Of a DNA stretch of 64,000 nucleotides, positions 56,658 to 64,000 are shown piece by piece. Origin of the DNA: Raffaelea ambrosiae (taxonomy: Eukaryota; Ascomycota; Sordariomycetes; Ophiostomatales; Ophiostomataceae); NCBI GenBank assembly GCA_002778195.1, contig PCDI01000004.1:382074-446073 (forward strand). Direction: 5' to 3'. The notes beneath the pieces were generated by a model. The model had not been told where the DNA came from, ran no database searches, and worked only from the letters and a program-made list of their open reading frames with translations. Positions within the stretch are counted from its first letter, which is position 1. Every line of letters starts with the position of its first letter. The translations under genes were made by a program, and so were the position numbers.

Positions 56658-56966
56658 GGAAATCCGTGGCTGCACGAAACAGGGGATACAAGAGGGAACA
56701 AACAGGAGAGGCCAAAAGAAAAAGTTTTCTGAGGGACAAGAGATGGAGCCATGCGGAATTTCTCTATAGCAAGAACGGCCGATACAAAGACATATCAACA
56801 TAAATATTCCCCAGCCGGTTTCTTACTCCTTCGCCACTTAAAGGAGTATTTTCTGAGGGGAACAAAACAAATCATACAGTGCAAGCAGACATGATGTATG
56901 GCAAAGAAACAATAAAAATACAAAATTCCATCCCGCCGTGTCAAGCCAGCTTGATGTTTCTCTCAC
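56658..56966. other. Convergent 3' spacer
   Basis: A short region between the aconitase-X gene and the FTA2-like pseudogene. It is A-rich around 56880-56930. No coding signal was found. Confidence 0.4.
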
Positions 56967-57974
56967 TCAGCGACCGCAGCTTCTCGTCCCTGTCCGGGGC
57001 ATTCCTGGCCCAATTCCTGCTCCCTCCCATATGGTCTCCACGGCCAGACTCTTGAGCCCATCCTCGACGCCGTAGTAAAACTGGGAGTTCCAGAAATGAA
57101 CCATCTCATTCAGCGCAAGGAAGTCATTGGGACTATATGTAAATTGTCTGTAGGACCATATGGTGGATGTAGCTGGGCGGGGTGTGCGGATTGAGCTCTG
57201 GGTTTGTGAGATAATGCGGCACTGTGGCAGCCATGCTCGAATCGGCCATCTTGCCGTTGATGGCTTGATCACGGTTGTTGTCGAGTTTGAAAATTTCTAG
57301 CTGATGGGAGTACTTGGTATCGCGGAGTTGTCGCTGCACATCTGCCAAGCGCAGAGTCGCGACTGTGGTGCCGAATTCTTTCACGATGCCCCGGATGGGT
57401 GGTGGTGTACTGCGGCCGGCCAGGTTGGCATAGTTGGTGGTCACGTATGGCTCCCTCACAACCTCCAAAGTCGAGATTGAATTGTTCCGTCACGGCGGCC
57501 TCATGTTCCGCATCCAGAAGCACGTAGGCATAACATCTTACGGCTAGCTCCTCGTGGCCCGTCTCTTGGGGGCGTGTAAATGCGCGGCATTCGTTATTGA
57601 ACAGCTCTGAGAAGGGATAGTATGCAGCCAGTGTCTCATAGTCATGGAGCTCCTGTGAGGGGTCGATAATGGCATTTGACCAGTCATCCATATCAACGAA
57701 GTTGAACTCATACATTGCGTCAATACTCTGGTCCCTCAACCAGCCAAAGTTTCCCGGGTGCCGTCCCGACTGCTGCACTCACCAGCTTCAAGGCGTAGAT
57801 ATACCCCTGTAGTTTTACCATGAAGACACGTGAATGTAGGCCATCCCCAATTTCCTCGAGAATCTTGATATTAGTCTGGGAGCCTCCAAAGTCAAACGAC
57901 TTCAGTCTGGGACCAATGCAGCCCTGTGGCTGGGGGACCAAGTCGGCCGGTGATTTGGGCCATTCTGAATACAT
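56967..57974 (-). pseudogene. FTA2-family (kinase-like) gene broken by frameshifts
   Basis: The minus-strand frames together match the layout of the filamentous-fungal family named after kinetochore Sim4 subunit FTA2, whose many copies look like degenerate protein kinases. In order: MYSEWPKSPADL, KSFDFGGSQTNIKILEEIGDGLHSRVFMVKLQGYIYALKL (glycine-loop and Lys-strand-like); an intact 55-nt intron (57782-57728); then LFNNECRAFTRPQETGHEELAVRCYAYVLLD and FNLDF. The frame then shifts near 57470-57490 to one reading PPPIRGIVKEFG and AATVPHYLTNPELNPHTPPSYI, and shifts again near 57150-57165 to YSPNDFLALNEMVHFWN. Two frame changes without splice sites argue for a pseudogene; sequencing error is the alternative. 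The second half also lacks a clear kinase catalytic loop. Confidence 0.65.
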
Positions 57975-59061
57975 GGCTCAGCAAAGGGGCTGCATGGTGC
58001 GGTGGAAGCGTGCATGGGGCTGTATGGAAGTGGCTTGAAATGGGAGTAAGCGAATGGTATCTGGCACCGTACTTCTGGTTTCGTTTCGAGCAGCCGCAGG
58101 TAGCAGAGCCGATGAGCATTGTCGAAGAACGAAGCGATACACTCAGCTCCACTTGGCCGCGCTTCGGGACGGAAGGATCCACCGAGACGGTTGACCAATG
58201 GCATGTGGATGTGCCCATCTCCAAACGCCCCACCCCCACAAAGAGAATAAAGGCGCTGCCAGCTTCGCATTGTGATGATGGCCTCACCCAGGCGGCCAAA
58301 AATGTCCAGAGGCGGGCACATGAAAGACCCAAAGGGGCAGAAGATGGCAAGAGAGGAGATGAAACAAAGGGGGAGGAGGGAAAGGCCCTCCGCCTGCCAA
58401 CGGAAGGCGAGACGAGGCAGATTGCCTGGAGGCTATGGTGAGGCGAGGCCGTCTGCTTGAAAAAAAAAACATAAGTCGGGGCACTCTGTCTGACGTTTGG
58501 GCAGATGAAGCTCAGAAAGTCGATCTTCATCTCTCCGTTTATCCCTTCTTCTCTTCACTAGTCCTCAACTTTTGCTGTCAACCCGCCAACAACAAAAGAT
58601 GCACTCATTCTTCACCCAAGACATCGCATAAGCACCTACAGTCCATGTGCACCGTCACCATACCTGCGACTGTAGCGGCGAACCCTTCTCTCTATGAGCA
58701 TACCTCACTCGGCCAAAGCCATCAATGTCCTGCTCCGTCCATCCTGGACTGCGCCGTTCCTGCCGACTTTCCTTCCAGGGCGGTGCTGCTGCTTCTGCTG
58801 TCAACGAAAGCCACGGCCATCTCCAGAGTGGAGGACATCCTCCGCGTCATTTGCGGCAACAATGAACTCCTGAAGCCGTCTCTCGCGTTTGGCAAAGGCC
58901 AGCTCTGGCCTGGCTCCCGGGGTTGTTCTCCCGTCACAAGCTGACCGGGCTGCCGCAGCAGCGGCCGCGAAAGCCGCAAAAGGTGCTGATCCCGAATGGT
59001 AGGCAGCGCGTGTACGTGGACCATGTGGTGTCCCTGGACGACCTCGAGAAGTCATTGCCAT
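57975..59061. other. Spacer without supported gene
   Basis: The upstream region of the FTA2-like pseudogene and a stretch with several short plus-strand frames (for example from 58645) that resemble nothing known. A decayed 5' part of the unknown gene at 59311-60626 may lie here. Confidence 0.35.
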
Positions 59062-59310
59062 GGATAGGTTGCCAATTGGGCGACGGGCCCATGCCTGCCG
59101 GGCAGCCCACACGCACTACGGCTCCATCCAAACGCCCGACGGTTCCGTGGACCTCATTCGGCGACCCAAGTCATGACGACGGATCTGGCTCTGTGGTGGC
59201 CCTGCATGCTGGCCATGTCCGACCCCAGCCACCGGGCCATTGCGCCGACGACGAGGTCGGCTGGGTGCGCCGGCACCGTCGCCGGGCCATCCGGCGGCGT
59301 TTTCGGCCGC

Positions 59311-60626
59311 GGTTGGCACCAACGGTCTCAATGACTTCTCCCTGGTCGGCGGACCTGTCAGTGGCGAGAGCATCTAGAGCATCCTGGGGGTCTCCGTGGC
59401 CACACCCAAAGGCTTCGAAAGAGAGGCCAGCAACGGCAACAACGCCGGCATCAACAATACCGGCATGGACCCCAGCCTGTTCGACATGAGCCTCGACATA
59501 CTCGTACACAATGTTGCTGATTTGAGCAACTTTTTGGCCTACGACTACGCCAACAACACTAGCCTCCCTTACCAGTAAGGCCTCCTTCGTTCATCACACA
59601 GGACAGGGGGGAGGAGGGGGGGGGGCTCGAAAAAGGAGTCGTAACCGAGGGTCAGCCTCGTGGTCAGCGGTGGCCAGACATTGTACGAGCGCCCGTGTAT
59701 ATAGACCGCGTTTTGATGAAAGTACTGATGGAACTATGCTGTTCTTGATTGTTTCTTGCCGTTTCTGGGGGGGTTCCCCCTGGTTCCCCCTTTCCATTTT
59801 TGGGCACTCCTGATGTCTTGATTTTTTGGAGGTGTTTCCTGGTGTTTTCTGGTGTCTCCTGGTGTTCCTGGTGTTTTCTGGTGTTTCCTGGTGTCTCCTG
59901 GTGTTTTCTGGTGTTACCTGTTGTTTCCTGGCGTTTCCGGGGTTCCGGGGCTCCGGGCTTCTGGGTTTCTGGGTTTCGTAGTTTTCCAGGTTTCCAGGCT
60001 TCGTAGTTTCCCAGGTTTCCAGGCTTCGTAGTTTTCCAGGTTTCCAGGTTTTCATAGAGTTTCCTGGTTCTAATCCTTCTTGGATTGATGTGCCTCCGGA
60101 CGAATCCTATCCATCCTTAGCTCTGTTTCCAATGTCATGTTATGTCCTCGTACGCACTAGTTCTGTGCCTAGTACTATGTAGTTAGTTAGCTAACATTTT
60201 GTGTGTTTCTTCAAGAAATTTCGAGCTGGCCGAATATCCTGCACATCCAGTTGAGCCCCAACCCCTTCCGGAGCGCCAGTACAAGTTGGGCGTGGACAAT
60301 GCTTATCGCTCCACATTCGTGCCAGTGGTGGGGCAGATGGTGCTGACCGCATGGGAAGGTAAGCCGAGAGAGAACAGCACCCATCTAATTGGGCTTCTGG
60401 GACGAGCCCCCTTTCACCCCCCCCTGCATGCGTATACGTACGTAGTAATAGTAGCACCTTACTCTTCTCACTCTTTCCGAGCACACCTCTCTGCGTAGAT
60501 AGGAGGGTCGCCAATGTCGCTTCGCGCACAGGCGGGGGTCCTGCTCACCTATTGCGACAGTTGGTCTTGGCTTTTATGGGAATTTCATGGGCATTTCAAT
60601 GGTGCGTTTTCTCTTGGGATCGCTAG
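59311..60626 (+). pseudogene. Degenerate gene of unknown function with minisatellite in its intron
   Basis: Three plus-strand segments join in phase at consensus sites: up to 59574 (ending NNTSLPYQ across a GTAAGG donor), 60216-60358 (NFELAEYPAHPVEPQPLP, DNAYRSTFVPVVGQMVLTAWE, branch GCTAAC at 60190-60195), and 60499-60626 (RRVANVASRTGGGPAHLLRQ then LAFMGISWAFQW and a TAG). The first segment reads GTNGLNDFSLVGGPVSGE, then an in-frame TAG at 59375-59377, then SILGVSVATPKGFE and DPSLFDMSLDILVHN. Because the flanking residues look continuous through the TAG, I infer a nonsense mutation in an older gene. Frames further upstream (59062-59170, for example RAAHTHYGSIQTPDGSVDLI) may be remnants of its 5' part in another frame. 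I do not recognise the product. An intact shorter gene starting downstream of the TAG (Met at 59465) is possible. Confidence 0.4.
59755..60060. repeat. T/G/C-rich minisatellite in an intron
   Basis: Degenerate tandem copies of a CCTGGTGTTTT/TCTGGTGTCT-type unit (about 59825-59940), followed by a second array with unit TTTCCAGGCTTCGTAGTTTTCCAGG (about 59985-60050). Both lie in the 641-nt intron 59575-60215. Confidence 0.75.
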
Positions 60627-61979
60627 GAGCGGGCTCGAGGGGCGGTGGCTTGGGGGGGGAGGGGTGGCTTGGGGGGTGGCTTTGGGGGGGGCGCGGCGCC
60701 GAATCGAGCCAAAACGAGGCTCAAGGCTCGTTTTTCGTTTGTCGTGGCTTTAAAGTACCCGGGGCGTCTCACCTCTGGCTCCGCGGCCAAGACGGGCAGC
60801 AAGCGAGATGCGGTGTTGTCATACGATGGCGTTTGGGAAGAAGCGTTGCATAATACGAAGCAACTACGAAAAAGGGCAGGGACGAGGAAACGGAGGCGAA
60901 AAGGGCAGGGACGCGGGCAGAGAAGAGTGGAAGGGAAAAAAAAAAAAAAACGCAGGCCAAAAGGGCAGGCTGCCACAGCGCTGTCAAATGCAAATCACTG
61001 CAAATCACCGCACATCACTGCTCAAATGCACTTCCAATCGGTGTGTGGCCCCACTCACTGGGCGCCAAGGCCACGGCCATTGTGGCAGAATCTTATGGCA
61101 GAACTGGGACAGGATTGTCAGATACGGAGAAACTCTGCAAATGAGACGCTCTGGGAATGAGACTGGGGCACGGGGGGTCAGCCTGCGACCGTGTTCGCAC
61201 TTGGCGCTAAAAGGGTCCCTAATACTCGTAGCGTTCGTATCGCGTGTCCGTCTGGCCAAGCCTTTGCCAAGACCCTAGCATGGCGTGAAAGGTGGAGTCG
61301 TACGCTCTGACGCCACCGTTTTAACTTCAACTAGGTGGTATTGCTAGTACCCGAAAACCAACACAATCTTTGTGATCCATCCAGGGAACACAGGGAGCCC
61401 GGGGGGGGGTTATTACACGGCAGGATAATAGACGATGTACTCGTAGCAGCGAGGATTAGCAGGATGGTGTACGACGTACTAGGCGACGTGCTGCGGGAGG
61501 AGCAGTGAGATTAATCCACATAACTACAAAAGATTTTATCTCGCTTTTTTTTTGTTCATTCTTCTTTGGGGGGGGGACCCCGAACGAGTGAGATAGAATT
61601 TGGTAAATCTTTATTTTAGTCTATAGGCACATTGTCTTCTGTAGTGACAGCCAAAGCTCTCTTTCCTCTCTTCTTCAGTTGCACTGCATCTTTTCTATTT
61701 CCCCTCCCTTTTTTTTTCTTCTCTCTCTCCAGTCCATGCTGGCAGTCTCTCGTTTTTTCTCTTGCCGATTGTCTGTTTCGCTCGTTTATTTTCTACCAAC
61801 ACAGGCTTGATTTGGCTCGATTTGCACTGCAATTGTTCTCGGCCGCACAAGACGACAAGCACACGACGACCGGAGCAGACAGGAGACGGCAGACGACAGA
61901 GGGCCGGCCGCACAGCGCAGGCATAGGACGGCAGGGCCGGAAACCGCCACGAGGAAACCGCCACGAGGAAACCGCCACA
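60627..61979. other. Region upstream of the GT92-like gene
   Basis: A 1.35-kb region with no supported gene. It begins with a G-rich stretch (60637-60697), contains an A-run at 60939-60950 and ends in a pyrimidine-rich leader (61540-61810). It then has a direct repeat of ACCGCCACGAGGAA (61944-61974) immediately before the start codon. Confidence 0.4.
60637..60697 (+). repeat. G-rich stretch with multiple G-runs
   Basis: Four or more runs of five to eight G separated by GGTGGCTT-type loops on the plus strand, compatible with a G-quadruplex motif. Confidence 0.6.
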
Positions 61980-63401
61980 ATGCATTATGCCGTGCGCCGT
62001 TTCATCATCGTCGCCATCGCGGCGGCCATGATCCCGACGCTGGTGATCTACCACCGGACGCTCGAGGCGGGCTACCACACGGTCACCGAAACGATCACCG
62101 TCAAGACCGGCGATCTGATCCAGGTGGTGTCCGAGGCTGCCGGCGGCAGCGGCAGCGACAGCGACAGCACGGACGCCGTCGACACCAGCAGCAAAACCAA
62201 CAGCAAAACCGCCAGCGGCACGCCCGTCCAGGCGTGGCAGTACTCGGCCAAGAACCCGCCGCCGGAGCCGACGGACGACTACCTCTCCATCTGCCTGGCC
62301 GTCAAGAACCAGGGCAAGGACCTGCCCGAGTGGCTGCACCACCACTACTACCACATGGGCGTCGGCCGCTTCTTCATCATGGACGACGGCTCCAGCCCGA
62401 CGCTGGAGGAGCAGCTCCGGGGCCGGCTGACGATCCCGCCCGAGAAGGTCGAGTTCCACTACTACCCGCCCGAGCAGCACGCCGTCTACATGCAGTACCA
62501 GGTGTACGGCGACTGTGTCAAGATTGTGCGCGAGCGCGTCAAGGAGGCCGAGGCTGCGGCCGCCCAGCTGAACGGCACGGAAAAGGCGACGCGGGACGAC
62601 GGCAAAGAGAGCAAAGAGAACAAAGAGAACAAAGACAAGGACGACCCCCCCAAAGACGACCCGAAACAGAAGCAGGACGACCCCTCCCCCAAAGACGCAT
62701 CCGCTGCTGCTACGCCCGCCTCGTCGGCCTCCCCGTCGACGACCACCTCCGCCGTCCCGGCGACGTACACGCCGCCGACGTGGATGGCGTTCATCGACGC
62801 GGACGAGTTTCTGGACGCGGTCGGCGAGCTGACGCTGCGGCAGCAGCTCGAGGTCTACGAGCCGATCGAGGCGATCGGCGGGCTGGGCATCAACTGGCGG
62901 CTGCACACGTCGGACGGCAACCTGCAGCGGCAGCCGACGGTGCTGGGCTCGTTCTTCAGCTGCATCACGGACGCGCCGGACCACGGCGGCGGCACGTCCA
63001 ACAACCGGCACGTCAAGTCGATCGTGCGGGTGTCGGCCTTTGAGCGGGCCTTTGACCCGCACTCGTTTGTGCTGCGCAACCACGCCTTCACGGTGGGCGA
63101 GTTTGGCGACGTCATCGTCGGCGACGACAGCAACCTGATCAAGGGCTTCCTGGGGTCGGCGATGCGCACCCCCATTACGCGGCAGCGCTTCGGCCTGCAC
63201 CACTACGCGCTCAAGAGCCGCGCCGAGTGGGAGGAGAAGATGAGCCGCGGCAGCGCCATGTCCAACCACAAGGGCTGGGACTTCTGGGACAAGATGGAGA
63301 ACGGCACCGACCACAGCGAGTGCCGCGAGATGCTGCGGTGGGCCCTGCCGCCGCCGCCCGACACGACAAAGGAGTCCAAGAAGCCAGGCTCGCGGCGGTA
63401 G
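61980..63401 (+). CDS. Type II membrane glycosyltransferase, GT92-like
   Basis: A single exon of 473 residues starting MHYAVRRF. Residues about 7-27 are a signal anchor (FIIVAIAAAMIPTLVIY), giving Golgi-type type II topology, followed by a Ser/Asp/Thr-rich stem. The catalytic domain begins DDYLSICLAVKNQGKDLPEWLHHH, with GVGRFFIMDDGSSP, and the metal-binding DXD in FIDADEFL (about 271-277). Later elements include GINWRLH, KSIVRV and LHHYALKSRAEWEEK. These are the hallmarks of the fungal glycosyl-transfer family related to GT92 (DUF23). A 70-residue Lys/Glu/Asp-rich insert (about 190-262, with SKENKENKDKDDPPKDD) lies between VYGDCVKI and the DADEF strand and is absent from typical members. The acceptor and linkage are unknown. 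The ATG at 61980 is favoured because the frame upstream (to 61632) is the pyrimidine-rich leader. Confidence 0.82.
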   Translation: MHYAVRRFIIVAIAAAMIPTLVIYHRTLEAGYHTVTETITVKTGDLIQVVSEAAGGSGSDSDSTDAVDTSSKTNSKTASGTPVQAWQYSAKNPPPEPTDDYLSICLAVKNQGKDLPEWLHHHYYHMGVGRFFIMDDGSSPTLEEQLRGRLTIPPEKVEFHYYPPEQHAVYMQYQVYGDCVKIVRERVKEAEAAAAQLNGTEKATRDDGKESKENKENKDKDDPPKDDPKQKQDDPSPKDASAAATPASSASPSTTTSAVPATYTPPTWMAFIDADEFLDAVGELTLRQQLEVYEPIEAIGGLGINWRLHTSDGNLQRQPTVLGSFFSCITDAPDHGGGTSNNRHVKSIVRVSAFERAFDPHSFVLRNHAFTVGEFGDVIVGDDSNLIKGFLGSAMRTPITRQRFGLHHYALKSRAEWEEKMSRGSAMSNHKGWDFWDKMENGTDHSECREMLRWALPPPPDTTKESKKPGSRR

Positions 63402-64000
63402 CGAAGAAGGGGGGCCGTGGTGGTGGTGAGCTAGGCTCCCTCCCCCCTTTTTTTTTATCTTTTACTTTTTATTTTTCATTTTTTCATTTTCCTCTTTCAG
63501 CCTCTTTTTCTTTTCTCAACTCTTTCCAAGGGTGTGAGCTCCCCAAGGGTAGGAGCTCCCAAGGATGTGCGCTCCCATGGGTTTAGGTCTCACAAGGGGA
63601 TGCAATTTCCTTTGTCTGTGTGGTTACGCGCGTCATCCTACGAGTATGCTGAACTTTGGGGAGGGGGGGGGATGCACCATGTTCGGGAAGAGAGAGCCGG
63701 GCAGATACCCTCTTTCTCCCTTATTTCGTGTAAGTGTAAGATAACTCTGCGATGTGGATTGGTGGGCTTGTGGACTGGCGGCTGATGGGTGGGCTCGTCA
63801 GGTGTGGGCTGGTGGCGTTTTTTTTTTCTTTTTTTTCTTTTCTCTTTTCTTACCTGTTCCTCTTCTTTCTCGTTTCTTTTCTCCTCGGGCTGTCTTGCCG
63901 ATCGTCGTCACGATCGTCATCCTGGTCCCCTTCTTGGTAACTAATTAGTGTTTTTTTTTTCTTTCTCTTTCTTTTGTTACCCTTTTCTTTGCATGAAACA
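63402..64000. other. Right edge, no gene recognised
   Basis: The 3' flank of the GT92-like gene. It contains a T-rich block (63448-63520), short repeats of the type AAGGGTGTGAGCTCCCC / AAGGGTAGGAGCTCCC near 63525-63600, and a second T-rich block from 63820 to 63990. No coding signal was found. Confidence 0.4.

Noticed and set aside
55278..56801. A 507-residue minus-strand frame opposite the aconitase-X gene
   Set aside because: It is an antisense shadow of a GC-rich coding region. The plus strand encodes the complete conserved enzyme.
59594..60055. A 153-residue minus-strand frame rich in Glu, Thr, Pro and Asn
   Set aside because: It is produced by the minisatellite arrays; its repetitive composition reflects the tandem units, not a protein.
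61695..63314. A 539-residue minus-strand frame opposite the GT92-like gene
   Set aside because: It is an antisense shadow. The plus strand has the clear glycosyltransferase motifs, including DXD.

Overview
This 64 kb window is chromosomal DNA from a filamentous ascomycete, most likely a Sordariomycete. The evidence is GC-rich coding sequence, short spliceosomal introns (GT..AG with CTAAC-type branch points near the acceptor), pyrimidine-rich leaders, wide intergenic spaces, split two-gene ATP-citrate lyase, and fungal families (GH72, CENP-Q, Cnl2/Nkp2, Eaf3, Pga1-like, FTA2-like). The species cannot be fixed from sequence reading alone. All gene models below were built by joining exons by hand at consensus splice sites, with frame checked across each junction.

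Layout. 0.7-4.8 kb: a divergent pair, a DUF866 zinc-binding protein (minus) and a mitochondrial helical-repeat/PPR-like protein (plus). 7.7-11.9 kb: a GDE1-type SPX-ankyrin-GDPD glycerophosphodiesterase. 13.4-19.7 kb: a WW-domain protein with a Q/G-rich tail, a Pga1-like ER protein, and a peroxisomal ABC half-transporter. 20.5-22.8 kb: a repeat-built secreted Ser/Thr/Ala-rich protein, followed by about 3.8 kb of gene-free, repeat-bearing DNA. 26.6-29.0 kb: cobalamin-independent methionine synthase. 30.5-35.4 kb: two inner-kinetochore genes (AT-hook CENP-Q and Cnl2/Nkp2) on either side of a thioredoxin-like membrane protein. 36.6-40.7 kb: EAF3 (chromodomain plus MRG), whose first intron is 2.87 kb and holds a separate 504-codon ORF. 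41.3 kb: mitochondrial ribosomal protein uL30m. 42.5-49.8 kb: the divergent ATP-citrate lyase subunit genes. 50.6-52.5 kb: a GH72 glucanosyltransferase with a 6-nt first coding exon. 54.8-56.7 kb: an aconitase-X enzyme. 57-60.6 kb: a decayed stretch with a frameshifted FTA2-family pseudogene and a degenerate unknown gene whose intron carries a minisatellite. 62-63.4 kb: a GT92-like glycosyltransferase.

Most genes are core housekeeping functions: cytosolic acetyl-CoA supply, methionine synthesis, peroxisomal fatty-acid import, phosphodiester scavenging, chromatin and kinetochore. No secondary-metabolite cluster, intact transposon, CRISPR array or clear tRNA was seen. The most unusual structures are the ORF nested in the EAF3 intron, the 6-nt first coding exon of the GH72 gene, the GC-AG intron of the DUF866 gene, and the decayed 57-60.6 kb block.
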